Assembly: GCA_916610825.1 (NCBI GenBank)
Contig: OU744449.1
Span: forward strand, 6,964,243 to 7,028,242
Length of the DNA: 64,000 nucleotides
Direction of reading: 5' to 3'
From: Haliclystus octoradiatus
Lineage: Eukaryota > Cnidaria > Staurozoa > Stauromedusae > Haliclystidae
Of this stretch, positions 51,001 to 64,000 are shown piece after piece (the stretch's first letter is position 1; each line of letters opens with the position of its first letter). Both the position numbers and the translations under genes were made by a program. The notes under the pieces were generated by a model. That model did not search any database. It saw only the letters and a program-made list of their open reading frames with translations, and was not told where the DNA came from.

Positions 51001-54000
51001 ACGGCGATCATCAGGCAAGTATAGCTTTTATTATTTACAAATAATATATCGATGCATTGCACAATAGAATGTTACACATAATTGGGTTTATAATGCTACC
51101 TATTGTTTAATTATTGTTGGTTACTTTTAAATTTTCAAGCTAAAATGTAAAAGTAAAATATAAAGGTCAAATTTAGTGCACTTTTACTTATATAGAGTTG
51201 TAGAGTTAGGAGTAAGAAAACTCAATAATTGACATTTCAGAAAAGTTTTGACTGCAGATTGCCTGCACCCAATGAAAAAGGATGGCACAGTAACCAGTGT
51301 AGGCCTACTTTCTCAAAACATGATTATTGCATGAGTCAAGCTCAGTTAAAAGCGAGGAAAACCTTTTAAAAAGGCTACAGCAATAGCAAATACATAGTTT
51401 TAGGTGGATTTTGTTCAGTATTTTATGGTTTTCTGGAAGCGTGCACCGGCGCACGCATAACTTGCTTACAGCAATAGGGCCTACATGAAAACCATAACCC
51501 AAATGTAATAATACATACAACATAAGCGAAAATTTTGAGCGCAAAAGTTAGCTCAATCAATAATAAAGCTCAAACTAAACTTTTGCCATGATTGTATGCA
51601 CATCATAAAAGCACTGTTTAAAAACTCACCTTTCCCTTCATATCATTTCCTCTAGGAGCACCACCAACAATTTCTGAAGAAAAAGAATCAAAAATATTTC
51701 AAATTCTATTTGGATCCCAAAAATCAGTACACCTCAAGAAAAATAAAAAACGTGTATACTGTGTACACTAGGATTCTTTGATAAAAACACAATAGTATTC
51801 ATTACACACATTAATCTGCTCATTCCACTGAAAAGCTACTGAAATGCACTCCAAAATTATTTAAAAGCTACTAAAAAGTGCCCAAAGTAAACCATCTATT
51901 GATCGCAAGATAAACATATGAAACCCTGAGTAACAGAAAAGGTATTTGCCTCAGCTTTCTTCAGTTCTACAGCTACACAATACATAAATGATAACTACAT
52001 TCAAGGGTGGGAGACTCCTTAACTCAGGACCTGGTACGTTGTGGAATTATAAGTAAACTTCAACTTGGTAAGTCTTGTTTAACTTATACAAAATTCTACT
52101 TATAACCAGGCAGGTTCTACTTTTTTAAGGGGTTATCACAATGAGATTTGGAAGCATGGGAAATGCAAGTTTAACAGATAATCAGACAAACCCTTTGTAA
52201 TAATAATGGCAATTTTAATATATTATATATTTGCCTGTGAAAAATAATGCTTGAGCTAAAGTATTGTCAGATGTTGATATTGACATATCATAAAATTTTG
52301 CAAATCTGTCTTTGCGTTACTCCACCCTCTACTGGGGTGATTCCTTCTTTAGAGGCTGCTGACGTAGTAGCAGAGCCCGTACTATGCGCTTTATAAATAG
52401 AAGTACAGTATATATAATATCAAAGATTGTTAGAGAAAATTTGTTCCACGCTTACCTCCATAAATGGATCCAGTGATATTAGCCCAAGTAACGCTGTATC
52501 CTGGAAATATATCATATGAAATCAATCCAGAGTCAATGAAGAATTAGCAGTATATCGTAAAGTTTATATCAAACCAAAATATTAAAATGAAATAATGCAT
52601 GGCAAAATTGTTCCTTCACAGTTACAGTTTAATACAATTCTACATGAAATCCAGATAATTATACAGATAAGAAACATGAAGATTTCTAATACCCAGTGTC
52701 CGTCAAAAGGTTTAGCCTTCCGGAATTTTAAACAATATTTTAAATAATATAAATCAGAAAATTATCAATTTTCTTTTGAATTTGCTTTAGCCTTCCGGAA
52801 TCTAGGAACCCAGAATCCCCACTTTTGTCGGAGCCAAGAGGTCGAGGACAGGGTCAAATGAAAGTATTGACCTTTGGGAATCCTTCGCATTTCAAATTAT
52901 TTGGTATAATTAGAACAATACAACAGAGTTTATTATCAATTAAGTTATAACTTTACCCCAAAGATCATCTGCCCTAAGACGATCGCCTGCACTATCAATC
53001 TTTGAAAATGTTGAGACATCCGCAGAAATAATATGTCCTAAAAAAGCAAAAACATAAACAATAACCACAACTGTAATGATACCTGTATATAACAGTCACC
53101 TATAAGATATAGATACATTGACAAATATATGCAAGTGGCCTTACTTAGAGGGTTCTTACAATTGAACAATAAATTTTACATATCACTGAAGTGGACATTA
53201 TAGACAGGTGGTTGCTATATAGAGGTGACCATATCACTGAAGTGGACATTATAGATAGGTGGTTGCTATATAGAGGTGATCATTTCACTGAAGTGGACAT
53301 TATATACAGGTGGTTGCTATATAGATGTGACCATATCACTGAAGTGGACATTTAGAGAGGTGGCTGCTACATAGAGGTGACCATATTATGGCAGTTTGAC
53401 TGCACTGAATCAAATTGATAATGGAATATGTCTACAATGTCTATTGATCTCCTTTTCTCTAACAAGCCTATCCGAAAAAAACCTCCTACCTATTATTTTT
53501 CAGATACGACAATTTAAATTTCAAAATAGTATGAAATATAGTATTCTTGATTACAATGGTAAAATATTACAAATGTAAGGGTTCTACAAGAGCAAAAAAT
53601 GAAAATAGTCTGAAATCCAGTCTGAAAATTCTTATTTCTCTGAAATTTAAATAAATTGCATCATAAATATTCAATTCAAGGCTAATAATTCCCACTTTGA
53701 ATATTTCCTAGCATGCATCATTTTCATTTTATTTCTATTTGGAGATATTGATATCATAATCCAATCAACACTTGATATGTCTACAAAATATGATCAATCC
53801 CAATCTTACACCTACAATCCAATTAAATAAACTGCAGTGCCACAAACCTGAATTACTATTATATCCAACTAAACCAGAGAGCATTAGTCTGATTTTAGTT
53901 TTAGTAAATGCGAGTGAGAAGCCAAGTTCACATTGACCATATGTACGACCTCTCAAACCTATAAAAAGACGAAATAAAAAATGTGAAGATTTTTTTTTAT

Positions 54001-57000
54001 TAGATTAACATAGGCTACACTGTGGAATAGAGTACATATAAGTAGGAATCTCAGTAGCATAATTTGGTTGAATAACAACTACTTTTTACGCTGTCTGGTT
54101 GTCAAGTTACAGTGAAACCTGTATATAACAGCCAGCTACAAGAGGTAGGTAATTGACTATTATAGACAGGTGGCCTTTATATACAGGTTTGATTCAATAG
54201 AAAATACTATTTTAGATATTGCAAACGTGACCACTATAGACAGATGGTTGCTATATAGAGGTGACCGTTATAACAGGTTTGACTGTATCAAAATATTTAA
54301 TTGTGACAAATTATTTTAAATGAAATTGGTAAGACATGTCGTACCATGGCGGTTTCAAAAAGCAAAACAAATTAGTGTGTGAAATTATATTTCGTTCAAT
54401 ACGCAACCCATAAGAAAAATTGAAAAAAAAAGCAGTTAGGTACAAATATTTGCAATTATCTATCACATGATATGCTATTTGATTCATTTTGTTTGAAATG
54501 GCCTGTAAAATTGCAAAAAACCACCGCAAACCCACATACACAAAGACATTCATATTTATAGGTATAGATAATTCTTAAAACCTATTTTTCATTTGAAATT
54601 CATGCTGATGAGTACAAAATAAATTACAAATGAAACTGTTTGATAATATTCTTCAACATTTGAAATATTTTGAAAACTAATGTATTGCCTGATTTCTAAC
54701 TATATCTATTATTTATTATTTAAAGCTCTGCTGTATAGCACTGTCAGCCCTATGTTCAATAAGTAAGACATCTTACATCAGATATTATAGAGACTAATAT
54801 ATCTGTTTTTAAAGAACTTGCGATGAAATTTTTCCAAATTTTATATAATAGAATATTTGCAAAATCCTACCGATGTTGGAAATACTTTTTAACGACTTCA
54901 AAAATTATGAAAAAAGTGAAATTCAACATTCAGCCAACAACAGCCAAAATTGTGAGGGTGGGTGGCCAAACGACTTTTTATTGTGCCAACATTGATATGA
55001 TCTGTCATTTGGCAGGGTCTTAAGATTCTTGCATTGAAATAATATGCATATGATGCTACATACAAAATATGAACTTACCATTGAATGGATTCCATACTGT
55101 TTTGACTTGAAGATCTTTGTCAAGTATAAAGCATCGACCATGGGCAAAATGCTCTCGTGGTGGGAATGGTGTTGAAGCCATATATTGTCCATACCTTGGC
55201 GCACACACCTTAATAGCAAACCAATAACATTAACAGTTAGTATAAAGACACATGGTCCAACAAAAATGGGCATCATGGGATCCTAGATCCTGGAAGGGTA
55301 GAGCAAATTCAGAAGACAATTGATAATTTTCTGATTTATAGGCCAAACATCAAAAACAAATGTTGTAAAATGTTCTAACATTACAGAAGGATAAACAATT
55401 TGCCAGACACTGTATATACTGTTACATCATCAGAAGCGTGATGTCTCTTATGCTAATGAATAATGTTACAAATCACAAAAAACTAGCTGAGAAATCAAGC
55501 AAATTTACACTATTATTTGAAACACCTTGATGTAAAATAAAGGTTTAAGATAGTTACAGAGATCCCTCGAAATTGCATAACAAAATACTTATATGTTCCC
55601 ACATGGATTGTCAAAGTATCTTGACAATACATGTTGATGAAAACCTCAATAAATATGGTTATTATTAATGGCAAGCTTTTTCGAATGTTTTTATGCTTCC
55701 TATTTTAATCGAACACTGACAATTCCTAGTGTCTTCGTATGTGACGTTACAATAATACGAGACAATAGGGTAGAGCTCGAGACAATGAGGTCGCGACAAT
55801 ATGTCGGGACAATAGCATCTCTAAGGTATCAAGACTGACGTGATAGAAAAACTCTGTTTTACAAATTTTTCACTTTTCAAAATAACGATTTACTTCATTA
55901 ACAGAAGCAGAGCTATCAAGTTTATTAGATAAAAAAGATGCAAATAATTACAAAGGGGACAACAAAATGCAATGAAGACTTGATCTAATCAAATTGATAG
56001 CATTAAAGTCTCTAAAGTATGAAGACATATTTAAACAAACTTGTTGCGATGGATTCGTAATATTTCTCAAAACGCAATTGTTCTTGAATATTTCATGGGA
56101 TTAATTAAGGTATGGATTAATAATAAAACAATTATCAAACTCGATTTCACATAACACTGAGAAATTATCAGGCCTCGCCGTGTGTTATCCGCCTCAGCAT
56201 ACGGCTTTGGCAGATAACACGCACCTCGACCTGATAATTCTCAGTGTCGTGCTCAATCTCGTTCGATAATTGTTAATTATATCATTACTCACAACAACAT
56301 TTTGATCGACACCTTGACTGGCAACTGTTGAACCTAGCCATTGACTTTCGGTTTTCTCAGCAGCATTATTTGGTACTGCAAACAAAAATATAAACAGATG
56401 AATTTCATTAAAATAAACAAATAAATTTCATTTCTAGCATTTAGATCACATAATAAATCAGGCCACCTTGTAATGAATTTAGCCTTACCTGTGATGAATT
56501 GGTATTTTTAAATGGGAATGTATATATAAGAATTCACATATTTTGACAAAGTGATAATAAAGCAATTTGTTTTTGACAGAAACTTCTATCCCAATTACAA
56601 ACTGTGATATTAGATCGTTACAGTTAGACTTGATTACAAACATCGCAAACACATTTATTTTTGTGATACCAATATTCAACTTTTCCTCTAATTAAGTCTT
56701 TAAAATATATTGAATCAATTAAAGTGTATATCTCGCCTTTTTATAAAACGGATTTGGGTAGAAATTATTTTTCTATTCGTACATGTTGTTGTTGAGTTTT
56801 ACTCTTTCCCCGTCAAACTTGACTTCAAACATGACTTGACCTGGAGATTCTCGTTTCCCACCTTTTGAAACCAAAAAAGTAGTCAAACGGACAATCTAAC
56901 TTGTGGAATATAAATCGTTCCTATTTTAGTCTCAAAAAGTGGGACACGAGAATCTCTAAAATGCCATGTTTGAGGTCAATTTTGATGGGGAAAGAGTGAC

Positions 57001-59611
57001 GCGGTGGGAAAACTCAAAAACAACATTTACAAATAGAAAAATAAGTTCATACAAACCCGGTTTTTTTAAAAAAGGCAAGATATACACTTATATCGAATCA
57101 TTTATTAATTTGCGATATTTAAAGGCATAATACAAATTTTGATAAGGATTTTAGATACCCCACTTTGGAAGTTTAAATTTGAAAATTTTGATAGCAGATA
57201 AGTCCTTACGTTTGTCATCAATTGCAAGATTGACACAATTCCCTCCTTGTTTCCCATCACAGCGATATAAAGCTCCAACGTTTGGCTGTGAGCGTGTACC
57301 TGAGTCACTACTTAATGGAGCACCAACAAGTATCCTGTAATTAAGAATAAGAACCAACTAATTAGTATTAATATACAAAAATGTGGAAATTTAGATTGAA
57401 AGTAATCATCAGCAAAGAGTAAACAATTGAAAGTAGTTCAAAATCAAACATATATACAGTGCATTACGCACAAGGAGTACAATGCCTTATTCCAAGCAGA
57501 CTACTACAAGGGTTACACAGGGGGGTTCCCAGGACAAATCACAGACAAAATGATGAAGTAATTAATGACGAGCAATGAAGTTATGTGGATTGTGGAATTG
57601 TTATGCAAGCATAGCGAGGAGGACATTTTTTAGGTTTCTTAACTACATTGCTGTCACTTTGACCATGTTTTTGAACTTTTCAAAAATTTCATTGGCTTCA
57701 TTTTAATCAGATAGATCTGGTATACAACGATGCAGTAGTGCAGTAATCAAATCAAAAATAATTGTTGGGAATTAATTTAGATGCTCATTCATAGGTAACC
57801 CAGGGGTAGAAAATGTTGGGAACTTGGGACCACACTGGGACCGACAATCGCAGTACACAATTATTGAACAATAGAATTCCTGCAGACACATTTTTCTAAA
57901 ATTTGAAAGTATTCTTAATCTATAAATATTTTCATAATTAATAATTCAAATATCAAATATCATAATCAAATATAAATAATTCATAATTTAGCTTATTGAT
58001 GAAACTGAATAAGAGGTGCATAAGGATGAAACTAATTACTCTATGTATAATAAGGTCAGTTTGAATTGCTTGACCAGGAAAATTTCCGGTAAAATATTTG
58101 CAGGCATTTTTAAGGCAAAATTATGTGGTTGCAGGTACTGGAAAATGTTTTCGACCCCTGGGTAACAGGAATTAACTATCTTACAAATCACGAGAAGTGT
58201 GTATCTGAAATCACGAATAACAGAGAATAAAATAGGTAAATATCTAACCATGGAAATAGAGCTATAGCAGCCATTACCATTCCTTGCTGGGTTCCACGAT
58301 GCACATGATCATAATTAAATTCAATTAGACATAAATGCCTGGCTGCATTTTTTGTAATGCGCGGGAATATATTCTCTGCACATTCTTCTTGAATTGGTAC
58401 TAAACCTTATTTAAAATGCAAGATATCATCCGCGCAATAGTGCAGTCAGGGGCATATTGAACCAAGGGTTTTTGGATAGACTTGAAAAATAGTTGTGGGG
58501 CATATTGAACCAAGTGTTTTTGGATAGACTTAAAAAATAGTTATGTGGAATATATCAATGGTTTTGTCCTTATTGATTGGTCTACGCAGTCTAGGTCTGA
58601 AGCAGACTCCAAGAAGAAGAATAGACCTAACTGAAATTTCGAAGCAAGCGCCATATCATCTCTAAAAGTATCAACATTTCCTAGATTACATATGTCAGAC
58701 AGTCCTCAGGAGCATTCGAAATCTGGAAGGACTACAAAGTCAGTTTTAGTAGTTGTTTGGAAGTATGATGAACTATACAAAACACTGCTAAAATACAGAG
58801 TGAGTCAGACCATGTTGTACTACGAGACCAACGATATAGAGTCATAGTTACACCACCTACTTTTAAATCATAATTATAAATATCTTATCTATCAACAAGA
58901 CAACAATCCATCATATTTGAATACTCTTTGAAGTGGAAGCATCAAATAATTGACACAGCTATGGGAAATTTATTTTCCTATTTACAAACCTTTGATCAGT
59001 ACAATCCTCTCAGTCTGATATAACACACCCATTAAAAGATAAATTACGCAGAAATAGAACTCACAAATGTGTACAATCTGTTGATGAAAACACGCGCCAT
59101 TTTGGGTAGAAGTCCCGGAAATAAAACTGGAGACCAAAACTACAAAAAGTCATTCGCGTATTATGCAGAGGAACAAAAGTTGAATGTATACTTTTGTATG
59201 ACAAGAAAAAGGTATTATTGATTTTGAAAGGATTGTTGTCTGCTGCAAATAGAAATATAGGCAATTATATGATATAGAGAGATAGGGTAGCCATGCTAGG
59301 GCCATGTAGTTCAGGCCAGTAGAAAAGCCACTCCTTTGACCTTTGGTAAAATGCATGGTGGTGAAACAGCTATTTGGAAAACAGTACATTCAAAATATTC
59401 TAGAATCTCAATTTATTAGTTCAATTATCTTCATTGTAGAGCCAGCTTACCAACTTTGTTGACCACTTTTATGAAATGCTAACGAATATCCAAAATAATA
59501 ACCACTTTTACCAATTGAATATTGAAACGCTTGTTGGGGATCTAAATTAAAACTGAATACATTCTGAAAGATTAATATCCAAATACAGCTGAAAATTGTT
59601 AGAAAATTCAT
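30016..59611 (-). CDS. integrin alpha subunit B (no I domain), complete, 31 exons, 1002 residues
   Basis: An integrin alpha chain, which pairs with a beta subunit for adhesion to matrix or cells. Exons 5' to 3': 59451-59611, 57210-57334, 56293-56375, 55079-55208, 53848-53958, 52957-53037, 52456-52500, 51630-51673, 50641-50712, 50436-50488, 49937-50021, 49253-49361, 48146-48340, 47113-47158, 46599-46709, 45788-45843, 43979-44130, 43680-43808, 42398-42477, 41341-41485, 40758-40850, 40198-40277, 38712-38795, 36822-36924, 36224-36328, 35098-35142, 33269-33337, 32145-32258, 31263-31376, 30686-30814, 30016-30075. These sum to 3009 bases, all phases matching. The length is normal for the family. The lack of an I domain and the presence of a basic cleavage site set it apart from collagen-type alphas. 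Its closest vertebrate class cannot be settled by eye. It is a tandem paralogue of gene A. Confidence 0.93.
30686..30814 (-). CDS. integrin B exon 30: transmembrane segment
   Basis: Residues 941-983. SKESVPWWIILVSVLVGLLL starts the membrane span (about 958-981), ending AALHK, with the exon boundary just before the membrane-proximal GFFKR. Donor GTAAAC; phase 0. Confidence 0.92.
31263..42477 (-). CDS. integrin B exons 19-29: calf domains and heavy/light-chain cleavage site
   Basis: Residues about 597-940. Exon 19 has GCGADNQCDSDLSVTG, the conserved Cys-x-x-x-x-Cys of calf-1. Exon 27 (33269-33337) encodes RRRRD at residues 856-860, a furin-type site matching the position where many I-less alphas are cut into heavy and light chains. 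Exon 28 follows with NGKCTDIKCSVDEL and RARIWKRTFVE, the usual calf-2 ending. Paralogous exons for gene A were not found in this window. Confidence 0.88.
31431..31551. mobile_element. TAGCCTGC hairpin MITE with 9-bp TSD
   Basis: The ends TAGCCTGCTCGCAGACTCAC and inverse pair over about 50 bases. Perfect flanking repeats ATAGAATAC lie at 31422-31430 and 31552-31560. A 9-bp duplication is typical of Mutator-like transposases. It lies in integrin B intron 28. Confidence 0.88.
33412..33496. mobile_element. CAGGGTCC hAT-like MITE, shortened copy
   Basis: The ends CAGGGTCCGGTCAAAG and TTTTGTCGGACCCTG match the 172-bp copies at 33712 and 63460, but the middle is lost. The flanks AACCTGCT and AGCTTGTT are only partly alike. 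Confidence 0.65.
33712..33883. mobile_element. CAGGGTCC hAT-like MITE, full copy
   Basis: 172 bp with ends CAGGGTATGACAAAAG and inverse. It is flanked by CCTCGGAG and CCTAGGAG, a 7/8 match to an 8-bp duplication. The interior carries TCCTGGAATCCTAGATTC and TTTCAGAAGGCTGA. It lies in integrin B intron 26. Confidence 0.82.
34615..35060. mobile_element. mariner-like MITE, copy 2, TA flanks
   Basis: 446 bp, ends GACCGAGCGCCACAGAAC and inverse, long subterminal inverted repeats of about 85 bp, flanked by TA on both sides as for Tc1/mariner. The right end stops 37 bases short of integrin B exon 26 (35098-35142). Confidence 0.85.
36003..36082 (+). repeat. retroelement 3' end with (ATT)n tail
   Basis: AAGTGCGCTATACCAAATAA followed by (ATT) units is the usual end of a SINE or LINE in invertebrate genomes. 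No body is identified. Confidence 0.5.
37037..37585. mobile_element. foldback element, intact copy, integrin B intron 23
   Basis: The left arm has TTTTGCTTTGCGCGATTACC, AATGCAGTCAAAGTGAC and CCATCAGGAACA; the right arm is the inverse. A split relative occupies about 39003-40078. Confidence 0.7.
37612..38000 (+). pseudogene. LINE C-terminal fragment with 3' tail
   Basis: The frame 37681-37881 ends LWNNLPSSIKATADSSTYNK then a stop, a signature of the C-terminus of CR1/RTE-like LINE polyproteins. CAATAAATGATGATGATG at about 37985 resembles the 3' microsatellite tail. Only the last 90 or so codons survive. Confidence 0.6.
39003..40078. mobile_element. second copy of the 37037 foldback, split by about 0.8 kb of other DNA
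   Basis: The left part (GATTGTCATTTGGATCAG, TTTTCCGGTCTAAACCC) and right part (ACGGGTTCCTAGTGGTGG, AAAATCGTCACTTTGAATGC) are continuous in the copy at 37037-37585 but are separated here by roughly 39120-39950. The intervening DNA carries no recognisable gene. Confidence 0.6.
40463..40480 (+). promoter_or_regulatory. candidate proximal sequence element (PSE) of tRNA-Sec
   Basis: TTCACCACAATCGGAATG lies 67 to 50 bases before the tRNA. It recalls the SNAPc-binding PSE of external-promoter pol III genes (TCACC..., ending in GAA and T/G) and sits where vertebrate tRNA-Sec has it. Function is inferred from position and likeness only. Confidence 0.55.
40499..40505 (+). promoter_or_regulatory. TATA box of tRNA-Sec
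   Basis: TATATAA spans -31 to -25 relative to the tRNA 5' end, the normal spacing for the TATA element of the selenocysteine tRNA gene, which unlike other tRNA genes uses an upstream promoter. Confidence 0.7.
40530..40616 (+). tRNA. tRNA-Sec: selenocysteine tRNA (anticodon TCA)
   Basis: An 87-base tRNA that reads UGA as selenocysteine. The stretch GGGGTGCAGGCTTCAAACCT through the anticodon arm, AGTGGTTCGATTCCACC in the T arm and GGATGAGCCTC near the start match the animal tRNA-Sec pattern. The anticodon TCA is at 40565-40567. A long variable arm pairs CCGA with TCGG, and the acceptor strands GCTTGGA and TCTGAGC pair with two wobbles, leaving discriminator G at 40616. It lies antisense inside the 480-bp intron 21 of integrin B (40278-40757) and has its own upstream elements. 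Confidence 0.96.
40619..40636 (+). terminator. RNA polymerase III terminators of tRNA-Sec
   Basis: Five T residues at 40619-40623, two bases after the tRNA, and a run of eight at 40629-40636 would stop pol III. Confidence 0.85.
41554..41635. mobile_element. TAGCCTGC hairpin MITE with 9-bp TSD, 82 bp
   Basis: The ends TAGCCTGCGTA and inverse TACGCAGGCTA enclose a hairpin. Flanking CAATATTAT at 41545-41553 and 41636-41644 is a perfect 9-bp duplication. It lies 69 bases upstream of exon 20, in integrin B intron 19. Confidence 0.88.
42550..42733. mobile_element. CAGGGTCC hAT-like MITE, diverged copy
   Basis: It reads, in inverse sense, TTTCAGCCTTCTAGAATCCT, GTTTGACCAATAAATCG and CAGGATTCCTATTG..., ending TCAGACCCTG. 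The family is that of 63460-63632. Confidence 0.65.
42888..43668. mobile_element. 781-bp TIR element next to integrin B exon 18
   Basis: The ends CCATAGACTTATTAGAACAT (left) and inverse (right) continue as CTAACTTCTGACGTCA. Longer inner arms contain CCGCCATGTTGGCCTCACCA and the pair AATCCGATTGG/CCAATCGGATT. GCGTAG, or GGGCGTAG read more generously, is repeated at both borders. No coding frame. Confidence 0.82.
43680..46709 (-). CDS. integrin B exons 15-18: thigh domain
   Basis: Residues about 447-596. Exon 15 carries RGRPIIIPLMEMKLNST and PAGCIGPDGLQYT, exon 16 begins with a cysteine codon split at the junction and INAEICLSYKGKNVPNQ, exon 17 LQLKLEFDKNSLEKRAFVFD, and exon 18 SIVVTSELSYDKP and GLCPIVDFYNR. 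The 3' end of exon 18 lies only 12 bases from the tip of a transposon (42888-43668). Confidence 0.9.
44339..44406 (+). repeat. tRNA-derived SINE head
   Basis: GTGGTGTAGTGGCTAGGGCG carries an A-box and GGGTTCAATCCC is a perfect B-box, 68 bases in all. The acceptor ends pair poorly and an (ATA) tail follows after about 30 bases, favouring a SINE over a functional tRNA. It is in integrin B intron 16. Confidence 0.6.
44700..44879. repeat. perfect 180-bp palindrome
   Basis: The centre is between 44789 and 44790 (AATCC|GGATT). The 90-base arms pair without a mismatch that I can find. Each arm contains CTGAGGATCGCATAAAGCGT directly followed by GAAAC. It lies in integrin B intron 16. Confidence 0.95.
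47113..57334 (-). CDS. integrin B exons 2-14: beta-propeller
   Basis: Residues about 54-447. Blade 1 carries ILVGAPLSSDSG and YRCDGKQGGNC; blade 2 WLGSTVASQG and CAPRYGQY; blade 3 QCELGFSLAF; blade 4 GYSVTWANITGS and IVGGAPRG; blade 5 AYFGSS with calcium loop DLNRDGFDE (297-305); blade 6 FGSS with DLNLDKYED (359-367); blade 7 FGAS with DLDGDNNID (424-432). An I domain would sit between blades 2 and 3, where exons 4 and 5 join directly. Three calcium loops are in the range usual for I-less alphas. Confidence 0.92.
47253..47556. mobile_element. two diverged CAGGGTCC-family copies side by side
   Basis: Phrases GGTTCAGCCTTCTGAATCCT, TTCTGGAATCTAGGATTCCA, then AAAAGGTTTATCTTTCCAG and GTTTGACCTATAAATCG repeat the family order twice. 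It lies in intron 13 of integrin B. Confidence 0.55.
50968..51027 (-). repeat. hammerhead-like hairpin motif
   Basis: On the minus strand: CTTGC (51019-51015), CTGATGA (51014-51008), a GCC/GGC hairpin, GAAA (50993-50990), CTCGGAG, TA, then GCAAG (50980-50976), which pairs with CTTGC. The layout resembles a type I hammerhead ribozyme, though stem II is not flush with the core. It lies in integrin B intron 8. Confidence 0.4.
52700..52842. mobile_element. CAGGGTCC-family fragment
   Basis: Inverse-sense GTCAAAAGGTTTAGCCTTCC at one end and CCACTTTTGTCGGAGCC at the other, with TAGCCTTCCGGAATCTAGGA inside. It lies in integrin B intron 6. Confidence 0.55.
53181..53384. repeat. tandem repeat, 51 bp x 4
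   Basis: Units start at 53181, 53232, 53283 and 53334 with TATCACTGAAGTGGACATTA and differ at a few bases each. The same words (GGTTGCTATATAGAGGTGAC) occur at 54109-54286 and near 42210, so this is an expanded piece of a dispersed element. Confidence 0.9.
54109..54286. mobile_element. small TIR element, ends ACAGT...ACTGT
   Basis: ACAGTGAAACCTGTATATAA on the left and, inverted, ACAGTCAAACCTGTTATAAC on the right. The interior has ACTATAGACAGATGGTTGC. Relatives occur at about 35640-35710, 42210-42245 and 53181-53384. Confidence 0.65.
55262..55412. mobile_element. CAGGGTCC-family fragment
   Basis: It contains TCCTAGATCCTGGAAGGGTA and GAGCAAATTCAGAAGACAAT in the family order; the ends are eroded. 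It lies in integrin B intron 3. Confidence 0.55.
56127..56274. repeat. near-perfect foldback, about 148 bp
   Basis: Arms AACAATTATC, ATAACACTGAGAAATTATCA and GTGTGTTATC pair with their inverses around a CAGCATACGGC centre. It lies 18 bases from integrin B exon 3 (56293-56375), on its 3' side. Confidence 0.8.
56724..57087. mobile_element. foldback element with GTGTATATCT ends
   Basis: 364 bp; the left arm GTGTATATCTCGCCTTTTT, GTTGAGTTTTACTCTTTCCC and GGAGATTCTCGTTTCCCAC is mirrored on the right over about 150 bases with moderate divergence. It lies in integrin B intron 2. Confidence 0.7.
57801..58160. mobile_element. hAT-like TIR element, 360 bp
   Basis: The ends CAGGGGTAGAAAATGTT and CAGGGGTCGAAAACATTTTC (inverse) fit hAT-type termini. 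GGTAAC occurs at both borders, a partial target duplication. It lies in integrin B intron 1. Confidence 0.65.
58448..58551. repeat. 52-bp direct duplication
   Basis: GGGGCATATTGAACCAAG and TTTTTGGATAGACTT occur twice in tandem with a few changes. Confidence 0.8.
59451..59611 (-). CDS. integrin B exon 1: start codon and signal peptide
   Basis: The ATG is at 59611-59609. A hydrophobic leader of 20 residues ending NVFS precedes mature FNLDPQQAFQYSIGKSGYYF. The exon ends SGQQSW with a phase-2 donor GTAAGC. FNLD at the mature N-terminus is the family hallmark, which fixes the start. Confidence 0.9.
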
Positions 59612-63903
<4,292 letters not shown>

Positions 63904-64000
63904 CTGTAACGAAAAAAATACAATTATGAATTAATGTTTGATGTACTTGAGAACTAATGAAAACTATTTTAAATTTAAAGTAGTGTGTCTTATGGTAAAG

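Noticed and set aside
53181..53384. CRISPR array
   Set aside because: The repeats are head-to-tail with no unique spacers, in a eukaryotic intron.

Overview
The window is ordinary animal nuclear DNA: AT-rich, intron-rich and loaded with transposon relics. Three protein genes lie in tandem on the minus strand. All three are split into short exons that I assembled by eye from homology, reading frame and GT/AG splice sites. The phases agree at every junction, which is the main support for the models. The gene content (a TGF-beta/activin-type Smad2/3 and two integrin alpha subunits without an inserted I domain), the intron density and the repeat types suggest an invertebrate deuterostome. An ascidian tunicate is my best guess, but the sequence alone does not prove the species.

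Right to left, in transcription order: (1) the 3' part of a Smad2/3 gene (60979-63903), with linker exons and a whole MH2 domain in one exon ending in SSVS; its MH1 half lies past the right edge. (2) A complete integrin alpha gene, here called B (30016-59611): 31 exons, a 1002-residue open frame, signal peptide, seven-blade propeller, thigh and calf domains, an RRRR cleavage site, a transmembrane helix and a tail starting AGFFKR. (3) A paralogous integrin alpha gene, here called A (3177-27380): the first 18 exons (589 residues), with nearly the same exon lengths and phases as B. No later exons of A are visible before the left edge. A possible exon of something else lies at 1-130.

One RNA gene stands out. 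A selenocysteine tRNA (40530-40616, plus strand, anticodon TCA) sits antisense inside a 480-bp intron of integrin B, with its own TATA box, a PSE-like element and T-run terminators.

The rest is mobile DNA. A decayed CR1/L2-like LINE fills intron 15 of integrin A. There are several short terminal-inverted-repeat families, many with recognisable target-site duplications: 8 bp hAT-like, 9 bp Mutator-like, TA mariner-like, TAA PIF/Harbinger-like and an unusual 7 bp family. Near-perfect palindromes, long AAT and TA microsatellites and tRNA-derived SINE heads are also present. Two short hairpin motifs share a hammerhead-ribozyme-like layout. The two integrin paralogues are unevenly diverged: exons 12-13 are almost identical while neighbouring exons are not, which points to gene conversion. 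I found no CRISPR array, operon or prokaryotic system.
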